Counted from the stretch's first letter, positions 37,511-47,859 are shown. The stretch: DNA of 64,000 bases from Bacteroidota bacterium (GCA_013377005.1 JACABE010000022.1:1-64000), one strand, 5' to 3'. Notes: generated by a model from the sequence alone, not told the origin. Translations and numbers: made by a program.

Positions 37511-38062
37511 CTATAAAACAATAGGTTCTTCTTTTTTTACAAAAAAGGCTATAATTAAACTTAAAATTACTGAAAAAAATGCAGTAGAAAGAAGTCCTAC
37601 AATTGCCATAATTTCTGGACGCATAAATATTTTTGTATATTTCATTGCCATATCCATTTGTTCCTGAGTCATATTAGGGTTGCTTTCAAGCATTCCTTCT
37701 TGTGTTTTTTCTAATATTTGATTAATCATTCCTTTATCAATAAACTTTAAAAATATATAAGTCCAAATGAGCATTAAAATTGAAGCAAAAAGTCCAATCA
37801 GAAAATTAGATAGAAATGCTTTACCATAAGGTAGATATCCAGTATCAGTATATGAAGTTCTGTATTTTGTACTTCCTATATACATAGCAGTTATTAATAA
37901 AATATAGCTAACCCATGATAATGCTTTGTTCATTGACAAATCAAAAGCGTAAAGGATTACAGAATAAACTATCATAGCAAATCCAACCATAATACCATAA
38001 GTCATTGCGTTTGCTGCAATACTTTTAGTTTTTTGTGTATTAATAATTTCAAAATTTTCCAT
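37511..38062 (-). CDS. DUF4199-like membrane protein (tandem paralogue)
   Basis: TAMYIGSTKYRTSYTDTGYLPYGKAFLSNFLIGLFASILM. Confidence 0.8.
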   Translation of the reverse strand: MENFEIINTQKTKSIAANAMTYGIMVGFAMIVYSVILYAFDLSMNKALSWVSYILLITAMYIGSTKYRTSYTDTGYLPYGKAFLSNFLIGLFASILMLIWTYIFLKFIDKGMINQILEKTQEGMLESNPNMTQEQMDMAMKYTKIFMRPEIMAIVGLLSTAFFSVILSLIIAFFVKKEEPIVL

Positions 38063-38115
38063 AAAATATTTTTTAGTGAATAAGATTAAAGACTAATGTT
38101 GTTTGACTTTCCATG

Positions 38116-38123
38116 CAAAAATA
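38116..38123 (-). promoter_or_regulatory. -7 box TATTTTTG
   Basis: TAnnTTTG on minus strand. Confidence 0.4.
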
Positions 38124-38237
38124 ACAATTTTAAATAAGATTTTGCAGAAACAATAATAAAACTTCGTCAAATTTTAATGCACTTGAATAAAAAATCAAAC
38201 TTTACAATAATATTCTAACATAAAAGCCTTAAAATAA

Positions 38238-40352
38238 TTATTTTACAATTATTTTTTGCCTCAAAATTTCTTTTTTGCTGTTACTTAATTGTAATAAGTA
38301 AATTCCTGATTTTATATTATTTAAGTTAATTTCCTCTTTAATTTTTCCGAATAGATTTTTCCTATTTTCTGAGTATATTAATTTCCCTTCCATTGAATAT
38401 ATATCAAACATAACATCTTGTTTATCTGTAATATTCATCATAATATTTAAAGTTTTATCAACAGGGTTAGGATAAACAAATATATTTTCAATTCCAGTAA
38501 TCGCATTTATTCCTACATTCGAGGATGTATAGCTTATTTCCCAACCTGCAAACTCATTTTCATAGTCACTTATCCATTCTATTATAGCTTCATCTGAGTT
38601 TACTGTAAAATCCTGTGGAATATTACTTCCTGAGAAAGTTGCCAATACTGAATCAGGGAAAAAAGTTTTCACTCTTAAAATATCCTTATTAGCTTCTGTA
38701 GTAAAATTAATAAAGTGCAAAGTAATATTTGTGGTAGGTGTGTTTGGTGAAATTTTCCATGTACAATATGTATTTGGATTGTATTTTTTATTACCACTTC
38801 CATCAGTAAAAGTTCCTGAAGTAGTATTCAAATATTTATAGCTACTGCAATAATCAGGAGTAGTAGCTTTATAATTGATAAAAAAGCCAGCAAATAAACT
38901 ATCGTTGTCTGAAGTAAAACTTACAAAAGCTTCCTTTCCATTGAATGAAACAGATGTTGGAATACTATCTCCAGAATAACTGCCCATCAAAGGTGCTGAT
39001 GAATTAATACCTTTGTAAATCTTCACAATACCATGATTAAGTTTTGTTTGCAATGAAGAAAAATTAAAATTTAGAGATGAAATAGAATCTCCTACAGGTG
39101 TTATTAGCCATATACAATTGCTGTTTGCCTGATAATTATTAATAGGACCACTTCCATCTTCAATGCTACCTTCAGTGGCTGTCAAAGTTTTTTGTCCGCC
39201 ACAATAAGAAGGATAAGTATACAGTGCTGTGTCTGGATAAATGTTGATAATTAATTCCTGTGCAAGATTAAAATTATTATTTCCTGGTGACAATGCATTC
39301 AGATAGAAATAACCGTCAGAAACACCACTCCAGCCAAAATTGAAATGAAAATAAGTAGTATCCTGATAACCATCACACACAAAAGCATGTCCATCTACAT
39401 TGGGTACCGACCATCCTGCATAATATAAAGGCATCTTTTTATCAAGTTGTGTTATCATCAAACTATCCCATCTCAAATTAGTGCTATCACGAAAAACATA
39501 ACGAACTGCTGGAGAATACTTGAAATAAGTTTTTAAAACATATGCTGCTGAATGGTTATACATTCCCGAACTATTTGCGCTATAATGCATATCAACACCT
39601 ATGCCGCTTTGTGAAATCAATTCGCTGATAGCTAAATTTGGCTTTGTTGGTACATCGCACATTGCATCCCATTTATAATAAGTGTTTTCATAATCAGCAG
39701 AAAGATTTCCGTAAACATTATGTGTATATGAATAATTTCCCTTTCCATGACTAGGAAATCTATAATAATACATTAACTGCCCAAGGCAGGTAGCTACACA
39801 TCCTGTTACACAATGTCCTCCAGGACCGGCAGCATCAGCTGGGCATTTGATATTAAAGTTATTATCTTGATCCCATTTTGAATGTATAAATGGACTTACT
39901 GATTTAGAAGAGTTTTTTTCATTATTAGTGTTAGTTATGCTTAACCATCTGTTTTTTATTTCATTATTTGCTGATAAATTGTTTTTTCTTGCATATAAAA
40001 TACTTTTTTTATATGCATCCATCCACATTTTAAAAGCAGGAATTACATTATTTGGATGATAAGTACTCTCAAAAGAATAAGCCAAAATAGGAGTAGTGTT
40101 ATTTTCTCCAGAAATCAATATATATCCATAATCAGCAATGTTAAAAATGTAAAAAACTGCAATATTATTATCACTGATAGTATAACTCTCGCTGATAAAA
40201 ATATCCTTTGTAATAATTTGTGAATTAGCTTCTTTAAATTTCTGAGCATAAAAATTCAGAGCTAGTTTCTTTGCAGTTTCTATCGGAACAATAGCTGCAT
40301 ATTGCATATTAATAAACGATACAAAAAATAAGAAGAATATAATTTTTTTCAT
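38238..40352 (-). CDS. C10 (streptopain-like) peptidase with two CUB-like domains and T9SS sorting domain
   Basis: Catalytic Cys TGCVATCLGQLMYYYRFP; catalytic His GHAFVCDGYQDTTYFHFNFGWSGVSDGYFYLNAL; CUB-like YCGGQKTLTATEGSIEDGSG; CTD IFVYPNPVDKTLNI...LRQKIIVK. Confidence 0.93.
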   Translation of the reverse strand: MKKIIFFLFFVSFINMQYAAIVPIETAKKLALNFYAQKFKEANSQIITKDIFISESYTISDNNIAVFYIFNIADYGYILISGENNTTPILAYSFESTYHPNNVIPAFKMWMDAYKKSILYARKNNLSANNEIKNRWLSITNTNNEKNSSKSVSPFIHSKWDQDNNFNIKCPADAAGPGGHCVTGCVATCLGQLMYYYRFPSHGKGNYSYTHNVYGNLSADYENTYYKWDAMCDVPTKPNLAISELISQSGIGVDMHYSANSSGMYNHSAAYVLKTYFKYSPAVRYVFRDSTNLRWDSLMITQLDKKMPLYYAGWSVPNVDGHAFVCDGYQDTTYFHFNFGWSGVSDGYFYLNALSPGNNNFNLAQELIINIYPDTALYTYPSYCGGQKTLTATEGSIEDGSGPINNYQANSNCIWLITPVGDSISSLNFNFSSLQTKLNHGIVKIYKGINSSAPLMGSYSGDSIPTSVSFNGKEAFVSFTSDNDSLFAGFFINYKATTPDYCSSYKYLNTTSGTFTDGSGNKKYNPNTYCTWKISPNTPTTNITLHFINFTTEANKDILRVKTFFPDSVLATFSGSNIPQDFTVNSDEAIIEWISDYENEFAGWEISYTSSNVGINAITGIENIFVYPNPVDKTLNIMMNITDKQDVMFDIYSMEGKLIYSENRKNLFGKIKEEINLNNIKSGIYLLQLSNSKKEILRQKIIVK

Positions 40353-40382
40353 AAACCTAATGTATTAAAAGAATATTAAATG

Positions 40383-40390
40383 CAAATCTA
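40383..40390 (-). promoter_or_regulatory. -7 box TAGATTTG
   Basis: TAnnTTTG on minus strand. Confidence 0.4.
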
Positions 40391-40694
40391 CAAAACAAAT
40401 TCATTTACAAAAAATATATAATCAAAATTACAGGGCAAACACATTTTAAATAAGTAATGTCAAATGCGATTTTAAAGAATTCTTTCCAACAAATTAAACT
40501 TATTTAAGTGATTAATGACATTTATTTTAGACAATATTTTTCCATTTTTCTCCGATAGTTTCTCATTCTATTTTCGGTCCAATATTTTACTTATCCTTTT
40601 ATTACAATCGATTTCTAACAACACATAATCCGTTAATTATCATTACATTATTTTATAAAGTGCAAATGAAATGTCAAAATTTTAAATCATTTTT

Positions 40695-40934
40695 TTATAT
40701 TCTATTATCAATGATGGGCTTAAGTAAATATTCTAATCCATTCAACTTAATTTCATATAATGTTTCAAGCATTATACCCAATTTCCCGGTAGGAAATCCT
40801 TTTTGTTTAAACCAAACCAAATAAGGTTCAGGTAAATGGCATAATACACAACCTTTATATTTTCCGAAAGGCATTTTCATGTTTGTAAGTTCAACAAGAA
40901 TTCCTGAATTAGCTGAAAAATCAACTTCTTGCAT
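40695..40934 (-). CDS. DUF3820 family protein
   Basis: MPFGKYKGCVLCHLPEPYLVWFKQKGFPTGKLGIML. Confidence 0.85.
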   Translation of the reverse strand: MQEVDFSANSGILVELTNMKMPFGKYKGCVLCHLPEPYLVWFKQKGFPTGKLGIMLETLYEIKLNGLEYLLKPIIDNRI

Positions 40935-40963
40935 AGGTTATATTATTAAATATGATTCTTCCT

Positions 40964-40971
40964 CAAAAGTA
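40964..40971 (-). promoter_or_regulatory. -7 box TACTTTTG
   Basis: TAnnTTTG on minus strand. Confidence 0.4.
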
Positions 40972-41087
40972 AATAAAATATTGAAGATAAAGCGAAGGAA
41001 AATACTTAAAGCAGAACAACCCTAAACAAAAAGCGTCTTATTTTTTTATTTTAAATAGAATTATATAATCACAACTATTAATATTGT

Positions 41088-41095
41088 TATTTTTG
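41088..41095 (+). promoter_or_regulatory. -7 box TATTTTTG for rpe
   Basis: TAnnTTTG. Confidence 0.4.
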
Positions 41096-41150
41096 CAATT
41101 CAAATACAATTCGAAAAATTAAAAATGCAATTCATTCAACAACCCTAGAT

Positions 41151-41798
41151 ATGAAAAAATTTGTAGCACCATCCTTATTATCAGCTGATTTTGCTTGCCT
41201 CGAAAAAGATATTGAAATGATAAATCAAAGCCAAGCAGGATGGTTTCATATTGATGTTATGGATGGTGTTTTTGTTCCTAATATTTCTTTTGGTCCTCCG
41301 GTTATCAAACATATTAAAAAAATTGCACAAAAACCATTGGATGTACATTTAATGATTATTAATCCTGATCGCTATTTTGAGGTTTTTAAAGAAGCAGGTG
41401 CTGATATACTTACAATTCATTACGAAGCATCTCCTCATTTACATCGTTCTGTATCAGCTATTAAAAACCTTGGTATGAAAGCTGGAGTTGTACTTAATCC
41501 ACATACTAGCGTAGCTTTACTCGAAAATATTATTATTGATGTTGATTTGATATTACTTATGTCAGTTAACCCTGGGTTTGGCGGACAAAAATTTATAGAA
41601 AATACTTATTATAAAATATTTCAACTAAAAGAAATGATAGAAAAGCGAAATCCTGATTGTTTGATAGAAATAGATGGAGGGGTTGATACAATAAATGCTG
41701 CTAAATTATATCAAGCCGGTGCTGATGTATTAGTTGCCGGAAATAGTATATTTACCTCAAATAATCCAATAGAAACTATTAAACTCTTAAGCTATTGA
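41151..41798 (+). CDS. rpe: Ribulose-phosphate 3-epimerase
   Basis: PSLLSADFACLEKDI, HIDVMDGVFVPNISFGP, DVHLMI, MSVNPGFGGQKFI, EIDGGV. Confidence 0.97.
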   Translation: MKKFVAPSLLSADFACLEKDIEMINQSQAGWFHIDVMDGVFVPNISFGPPVIKHIKKIAQKPLDVHLMIINPDRYFEVFKEAGADILTIHYEASPHLHRSVSAIKNLGMKAGVVLNPHTSVALLENIIIDVDLILLMSVNPGFGGQKFIENTYYKIFQLKEMIEKRNPDCLIEIDGGVDTINAAKLYQAGADVLVAGNSIFTSNNPIETIKLLSY

Positions 41799-41877
41799 TT
41801 TTAATTTTACTCTATTTTTGATTTTATTTGCTATTCTTTATCTGGCTGTATATTTTTTAATATATCAACATTTTTTA

Positions 41878-41885
41878 TATCTTTG
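41878..41885 (+). promoter_or_regulatory. -7 box TATCTTTG
   Basis: TAnnTTTG upstream of the DUF2231 gene. Confidence 0.45.
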
Positions 41886-41909
41886 TGGTAAATAATAAAA
41901 ATAATTCTT

Positions 41910-42338
41910 ATGATGTCAGTAACTCATCTTCATCCACTTTCCGTTCATTTTCCAATAGCATTGATTATTGTTGGATTTTTTGCAGAAATTGCATTTCTAA
42001 TTTTTAAAAAACAATCATACTTATTTGATTTGGGCTTTTATCTACTAATAATAGGCACAATTTCTGCTACCCTTGCCTTATTTACAGGTGCTATGTTTAC
42101 TTCTGAAATGAAAGGTATAGCCGGTGAAATTCAGGAAACACATGAATTATTAGCATGGATTACTATATCTATTCTTGTTTTTACTTCTTTACTTCGTATT
42201 TTTCTTAAAGCAAAAAATAATAATAATTACCGTTTAAAATGGCTTGTATTCTTTTTATATTTGCTTGCAGCCGTTTTTATAGGTCTTACAGGTTATTATG
42301 GAGGAACACTTGTTTACAATTATATGATGCCACTTTAA
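41910..42338 (+). CDS. DUF2231 domain-containing membrane protein
   Basis: HLHPLSVHFPIALIIVGFFAEI, ATLALFTGAMF. Confidence 0.85.
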   Translation: MMSVTHLHPLSVHFPIALIIVGFFAEIAFLIFKKQSYLFDLGFYLLIIGTISATLALFTGAMFTSEMKGIAGEIQETHELLAWITISILVFTSLLRIFLKAKNNNNYRLKWLVFFLYLLAAVFIGLTGYYGGTLVYNYMMPL

Positions 42339-42364
42339 TATTTAACCCTTAAATAAATTTAATC

Positions 42365-42976
42365 ATGAGAAACATTTTTTTAATCGCATTCGTAATTTTA
42401 ATTGCATTAACGGGCTGCAAACAAAGTAATCCTGTTAAAACAATAGAAAACCTCAAAGCAGGTATCAAAGGAGAAACAACTGCTAGTGCAAAATATGCTG
42501 CTTTTGCGCAAAAAGCAAGAGAAGAAGGCTTCAATAATATTGCAAAACTTTTTGATGCCAGCTCTAAATCGGAATCAATTCATGCTGCAAATCATAAAAA
42601 AGTATTGGAAGATTTAGGTAATAAAATGGATGATTTTAAACCAGAATTTGAGGTTAAATCAACTGCAGAAAATCTTCAAGCTGCTATTGACGGAGAAACC
42701 TATGAATCAACAACAATGTATCCTCAATTTCTTGCAGATGCTAAAGCAGAAAAAGTAGAGAATGCTCAAAAATCCTTCACGTGGGCATTTGATACCGAAA
42801 AAAAACATCAACAATTTTATATCAAAGCATTGGAAGCATTAAATGCAAATTCTGAAAAAACTTTACCTTTTGAATATCTTGTTTGTCCTGTATGTGGTAA
42901 TACATACGATAAAGCCAATGTTGATGAAAAATGTGCATTTTGCCAAACAAGTAAAGAAAAATTTATAATTTTCTAA
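42365..42976 (+). CDS. Rubrerythrin with rubredoxin-like C-terminus and N-terminal lipobox
   Basis: LIALTGC lipobox; ENLKAGIKGETTASAKYAAFAQKAREEG, ENLQAAIDGETYESTTMYPQF, CPVCGNTYDKANVDEKCAFCQTSKEKF. Confidence 0.9.
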   Translation: MRNIFLIAFVILIALTGCKQSNPVKTIENLKAGIKGETTASAKYAAFAQKAREEGFNNIAKLFDASSKSESIHAANHKKVLEDLGNKMDDFKPEFEVKSTAENLQAAIDGETYESTTMYPQFLADAKAEKVENAQKSFTWAFDTEKKHQQFYIKALEALNANSEKTLPFEYLVCPVCGNTYDKANVDEKCAFCQTSKEKFIIF

Positions 42977-42998
42977 TTTTTTTCAGACTAATAAATCT

Positions 42999-43436
42999 AT
43001 GACAGATAAATCAAAAGAATTAACAGCATCAATTCATCTGTTAAATGAAAAACTTCATTTTGAAGGTAATGTTATAGGAAATAACCCGATTTCTATTGAT
43101 TATACTTTTCCATTGGGCGATAATCTTGGATACACTTCTCTTGAGTTACTCCTTCTGAGCCTTTCTTCTTGTGTAGGGAGTTCAATGCTTGTTTTTTTAC
43201 GAAAAATGAAAAAGAACATTAGCGGATTGGATATCAAAACTATAGGAATTAGAAAGGAAGAACATCCTACAGCATTTAAAACAATTTATCTTGAATTTAT
43301 TTTAAAATCTAAAGATACATCTTCAGAGGATTTTGATAAAGTTATTAAACTTTCTGAAGAAACGTATTGTCCTGTTTGGTCTATGATTAAAGGAAATGTT
43401 GAAATAATAGTTACGCATCATATTGTTTCAACATAA
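42999..43436 (+). CDS. OsmC family protein
   Basis: SLELLLLSLSSCVGSSMLVFLRKMKKNISG ... EETYCPVWSMIKGNVEI. Confidence 0.9.
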   Translation: MTDKSKELTASIHLLNEKLHFEGNVIGNNPISIDYTFPLGDNLGYTSLELLLLSLSSCVGSSMLVFLRKMKKNISGLDIKTIGIRKEEHPTAFKTIYLEFILKSKDTSSEDFDKVIKLSEETYCPVWSMIKGNVEIIVTHHIVST

Positions 43437-43492
43437 AAGCTGTGAAATTATTCCTACAAAGATGCTTAATATTTCTTGTAAAATATTTTTTA

Positions 43493-43525
43493 AAAAAGGA
43501 GAAGCTAAAACTTCTCCTTTTTTTA
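43493..43525 (+). terminator. Rho-independent terminator
   Basis: AAAAAAGGAGAAGCTAAAACTTCTCCTTTTTTT. Confidence 0.88.
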
Positions 43526-43595
43526 TACAATCTTTTATAATAACCTTCTAATAAATTAAGCTCTCTTAATTTCAGATTTTCAGAAATATTCTATT

Positions 43596-44816
43596 TTATT
43601 TGAATAAAATAGGAATTAATGTAATATAAATACCTGCAATAATTGCAGTTGTTATTACTCCGCATATATTTGCACCTAAAGCATGTTGTAATATTACAGA
43701 TTGTGGATTGGCTTTGGTTACTTCTTTTTGAGCAACTTTTGCAGTTGTCGGAACACAACTTACAGCAGCAATGCCTATTACAGGATTATATTTTTTTCCG
43801 GAAATAAAGTACATAGCGTATCCACCTAATATGCCTCCAATTCCTGATATAAGCAGTGCAACTATTCCCAATATTAAAAGCATTAATATTTTTGGGTTAA
43901 GAATTAAATGGGCTTCGCACAAAATCCCTAAAAGTAAACCTAAGAAAAAAGTAGAACCATACAAAAGAGGACCACTAATAAATTCAGCAATATGAGTTAA
44001 TCCTGATTCTCTTACTGCAACTCCTATAAATAAAGAGAAAAATAAAGGAGATGCAACAGGAAATAGCAAACTAAGAATTACACATATAATCACAGAAAAA
44101 GCTAATTTTTGATTAGAACTTACAGGTTTCACTTTGCTAATATCTGATTCCATTTTTATAGCTCGTAATCGTTTAGGTATTAATAACCTTATTAAATAGG
44201 GATATCCTCCGTAAGTTAAACCCAAATATAGGTATGCAACCACAGTAATAGGCACAAATAATTCTTTAGATAAGCTAAGCGATGTAAATAATACCATTGG
44301 TCCATCAGCTCCACCCACCATAGCTACAGAAGCAGCGTCATTAGCTGTAAAACCAAGAGCCATTGCAATTGGTATTGTTAAAAACGTTCCTAACTCACCG
44401 AATAATGCGAGAAACATACTTACAAATGGACGTTGTAGTAAAAACCCAACATCTAATAAAACACCAATTCCCATAAATACAAAACATGCTATCAAACCAT
44501 TACTAAATGTAAATGTATATATTGGTTGCAACCAATATAATTGCAATACATCTATCAATTGATTAGGATTGGTAATCAATGGATCGACAAATAAATTCCC
44601 TTGTTGTCCGTTAGGCATAAATAAAATGCCTGCGTTAATAGTAGCCATACCTAATCCCATAGGAATCATAAGCAATGGTTCTAATATTCCTTTCTTACCA
44701 AGATAAACCAATAATAATCCTAAAAATATTAGTACAATTCGTGCAATAAAAATATTGGTATCAGAAGCTGCTAAAGTTGCTATACCTTGAAACAGATTTA
44801 AAAAATTATTTCCCAT
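43596..44816 (-). CDS. oadB: Sodium-translocating decarboxylase beta subunit (OadB-like)
   Basis: GVLLDVGFLLQRPFVSMFLALFGELGTF, VGGADGPMVLFTSLSLSKEL, GIAAVSCVPTTAKVAQKEV, QHALGANICGVITTAI. Confidence 0.93.
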   Translation of the reverse strand: MGNNFLNLFQGIATLAASDTNIFIARIVLIFLGLLLVYLGKKGILEPLLMIPMGLGMATINAGILFMPNGQQGNLFVDPLITNPNQLIDVLQLYWLQPIYTFTFSNGLIACFVFMGIGVLLDVGFLLQRPFVSMFLALFGELGTFLTIPIAMALGFTANDAASVAMVGGADGPMVLFTSLSLSKELFVPITVVAYLYLGLTYGGYPYLIRLLIPKRLRAIKMESDISKVKPVSSNQKLAFSVIICVILSLLFPVASPLFFSLFIGVAVRESGLTHIAEFISGPLLYGSTFFLGLLLGILCEAHLILNPKILMLLILGIVALLISGIGGILGGYAMYFISGKKYNPVIGIAAVSCVPTTAKVAQKEVTKANPQSVILQHALGANICGVITTAIIAGIYITLIPILFK

Positions 44817-45123
44817 AATAATGATCAATTAGTTCGTTAGAATTGTTAGTTTTTTTTAATTTGAAATGACCCTCTATGTTCATTCCGTATCTATTACTTA
44901 ATATTTCGTTACTATTCATTGTATCACGATACAATCTTCTGATACGAATTTTTTTTATGTTCCTTGCTCGTCGAACATCTTTTAAATACTTGCGGTCATA
45001 TTTGTGCAAGTCTCCAGATGCATTTATTATCAAAACTATAAGTTTTATTATAAATGCAATAAAAAAGCCTATTACAATGGTTAATGCCATTAAATAGGCA
45101 ACTTTTGTTAAAATATCTAACAT
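44806..45123 (-). CDS. Single-TM small protein, candidate OadG-like gamma subunit
   Basis: 105 aa, N-terminal TM, immediately upstream of oadB with overlapping ends. Confidence 0.55.
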   Translation of the reverse strand: MLDILTKVAYLMALTIVIGFFIAFIIKLIVLIINASGDLHKYDRKYLKDVRRARNIKKIRIRRLYRDTMNSNEILSNRYGMNIEGHFKLKKTNNSNELIDHYYGK

Positions 45124-45269
45124 ATTATTTGTTTGAAATTATTTAAAATATTTGCTTGTACGTTAATCACTTAATTGATATATTTGTAAAATATTGTAAC
45201 TGTATAATTTATACTTAAATGAGTAATTAATATTTAGTAAAGCTAAGAAGGCTTGAATAATCAAAAATA

Positions 45270-45641
45270 TCAAATTAAGAGCACGCCTGCCTTAAGATAA
45301 GAAACTTGCAAATTACGTTGTGTAAATTGAATAATTTTAGTAGGTAAGTGTGTGTATTTTAGTGATTTTTTTTTGACTAAATTGGGTATAATAAAAAAAA
45401 CTGTTTTATATTCGTTAACGAAGCGAATTTGAATAGGTTCAACTTTTATTCCTGGTAAATTTTGAAAATTAGGTTCTGTTATTGTTTCTTCATTGATGAT
45501 GTAATTAAAATTTCTATAATTAGTTTGAGCATAGATTGTTTTATTACCATAAGAGAAATTACAATAACATACGTTTACACAAGTCTTAAATACAAGTATA
45601 ATCCCTAAAAAAAGAATAATATTCAATAAATTATATTTCAA
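45270..45641 (-). CDS. Hypothetical protein with N-terminal hydrophobic segment
   Basis: 123-aa ORF preceded by a TACTTTTG box (45665-45672); no recognised family. Confidence 0.45.
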   Translation of the reverse strand: MKYNLLNIILFLGIILVFKTCVNVCYCNFSYGNKTIYAQTNYRNFNYIINEETITEPNFQNLPGIKVEPIQIRFVNEYKTVFFIIPNLVKKKSLKYTHLPTKIIQFTQRNLQVSYLKAGVLLI

Positions 45642-46043
45642 AGATTATTATATTTTATCTGATGCAAAAGTAAAAAACATTTGTTAAATTTACTTTAAAA
45701 TTGAATACATTTATTTAAAAAAAATAAACTATTGTTCAAAAGAACTTTATGAGTTTATTTAAAGAGAAAAATCTAACTTGTGCTCTAAGAAACTATTTTT
45801 ATTTAGAAATTTAAAACATTTTTTCTCAATAAATCAATGAAGTTACAACTTATCAAAAACTGAATTATAAATCCGAAAATTACCATTTCAATGGATTTTT
45901 TTATGATAGGTTATTTATACAATAATATCTAATTATTTAATTTAAATAATTTAAAATCAGTTATATAATAAACTTTTATTAAGTATGAGCTAAAAAAGAA
46001 TAATATTTTTAAGTTTTTTTATAGAAATTACTCTAGAAATATA

Positions 46044-46051
46044 TATTTTTG
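46044..46051 (+). promoter_or_regulatory. -7 box TATTTTTG
   Basis: TAnnTTTG; overlaps the ORF-track TTG start at 46049, so the true start is likely 46091. Confidence 0.4.
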
Positions 46052-46090
46052 CTTAAATTTGAACACATAAACTATAAAAACTTAAAGATT

Positions 46091-46531
46091 ATGGAAAATA
46101 CTACTGACAAAATCAACAGTTTCTTTAGATTTGAGGATTTGAGGATTTATCATAAAGCAATTGATTTTTTTGATTGGGTTCAACAAACAATTAGCTTTTT
46201 TCCAGAAGATGCCAAACTTACTATTGGAATGCCAATGTCTAAAGCAGCTCAAGCAATTGTGATAAATATTGCTGAGGGTTCTGCTCGTAATAAAAGCCAA
46301 TTTGTTTATTATTTAAAAATGGCTAAAAGTGCAGTAAGAGAATGTGTCGTTTATGCCACAATAGCTAAAACACTTCATTATATATCAGATGAAACAGATG
46401 AAGAAGGCAGACGCCAATTAATGGAGCTTACTAAAATGACAGGTGCTTTAATTGCTTCTTTGCAAAAAGCTCAATTAGCGAGTGGACAAATAGACGAAAA
46501 ATTAAGCGATGATATTAATTTTGATGATTAA
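46091..46531 (+). CDS. Four-helix bundle (S23/IVP-like) protein
   Basis: FRFEDLRIYHKAIDFFDWV ... MSKAAQAIVINIAEGSARNKSQFVYYLKMAKSAVRECVVY. Confidence 0.88.
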   Translation: MENTTDKINSFFRFEDLRIYHKAIDFFDWVQQTISFFPEDAKLTIGMPMSKAAQAIVINIAEGSARNKSQFVYYLKMAKSAVRECVVYATIAKTLHYISDETDEEGRRQLMELTKMTGALIASLQKAQLASGQIDEKLSDDINFDD

Positions 46532-46608
46532 TATTTGTAATTGCCCATTGTATGAAAATTCTTATTTTATAATTTAAATCATTAATATTTTTATTAAGTA
46601 GTATTATT

Positions 46609-47859
46609 ATGGCTATACTTAAAGCATTTAAAGGACTGCGTCCTCCTGTTACTATTGCAAAAGATCTTGCTTCTCGACCTTATGACGTTTTAAACTCTGC
46701 AGAAGCTCGCGAAGAAGCAAAAGGTAATGATTATTCTTTACTTCACATTATCAAACCAGAAATAGATTTACCTCTTGGAATTGATGAGCATGATCAAGTT
46801 GTTTATGAAAAAGCAAAAGAAAATTTCCTTAAATTCCAAAACAATAAATGGTTAGTTCAAGATGAAAAAGAAAAACTTTACATTTACGCACAAACTATGG
46901 ATGGACTTACTCAATATGGAATTGTTGGTTGTGCAGGAGTTGAAGATTATATGAATGGTATTATTAAAAAACACGAGTTAACTAGGAAAGATAAGGAAGA
47001 AGACCGCATGAAACATGTTCGCATAACCAATGCAAATATGGAACCTGTTTTTTTTACTTATCCTGCTGTTGAAGAAATAGATATAATAGTCGAGAATATT
47101 GTAAAAAATCAAAAAGCAGAATATGATTTTACCGCCAATGATGATTTTGGTCATCATTTTTGGGTAATCAACGATGACATTATTATTAACAAAATCATTG
47201 AATTATTTAAATTAAAAGTTCCTTATACTTATGTTGCTGATGGTCATCATCGTACGGCTGCAGCTGCATTGGTAGGAAACGAAAAGAAAAGTAAAAACCC
47301 AAATCATAATGGTTCAGAGGAATATAACTTTTTCTTGGCAGTTCATTTTCCTGATAATCAATTAAAAATCATTGATTATAATCGTGTTGTAAAAGATTTA
47401 AATGGACTCACTTCAGCTCAGTTACTCGAAAAGTTAGATAGATCATTTGTTTTAAAAGAAGAAGGCAATGAAATTTACAAACCGTCTAAATTACATGAGT
47501 TTAGTATGTACTTAGATCATAAATGGTACTCACTTGTTGCAAAAGAAGGCACTTATAATGATATAGACCCTATTGGAGTTTTGGATGTAACCATTTTATC
47601 AAATTTAGTCTTAGATAATATTCTTGGGATTAAAGATTTACGTACCGATAAACGAATTGATTTTGTTGGTGGAATTAGAGGCTTGGGCGAATTAAAACGT
47701 AGGGTTGATAACGGCGAAATGAAAGTTGCATTTGCTTTATATGCTGTTTCGATGAAACAATTGATTGATATTGCCGATACTGGTAATATTATGCCTCCCA
47801 AAACTACTTGGTTTGAACCAAAATTGCGAAGTGGATTAATAGTACATGAATTAGCTTAA
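46609..47859 (+). CDS. DUF1015 family protein
   Basis: FKGLRPPVTIAKDLASRPYDVLNSAEAREEAKGNDYSLLHIIKPEI, YVADGHHRTAAA. Confidence 0.92.
   Translation: MAILKAFKGLRPPVTIAKDLASRPYDVLNSAEAREEAKGNDYSLLHIIKPEIDLPLGIDEHDQVVYEKAKENFLKFQNNKWLVQDEKEKLYIYAQTMDGLTQYGIVGCAGVEDYMNGIIKKHELTRKDKEEDRMKHVRITNANMEPVFFTYPAVEEIDIIVENIVKNQKAEYDFTANDDFGHHFWVINDDIIINKIIELFKLKVPYTYVADGHHRTAAAALVGNEKKSKNPNHNGSEEYNFFLAVHFPDNQLKIIDYNRVVKDLNGLTSAQLLEKLDRSFVLKEEGNEIYKPSKLHEFSMYLDHKWYSLVAKEGTYNDIDPIGVLDVTILSNLVLDNILGIKDLRTDKRIDFVGGIRGLGELKRRVDNGEMKVAFALYAVSMKQLIDIADTGNIMPPKTTWFEPKLRSGLIVHELA

Noticed and set aside
46091-46531. S23/IVP four-helix bundle protein as an rRNA intervening sequence
   Set aside because: No rRNA gene in the window; stand-alone copies are common in Bacteroidetes.
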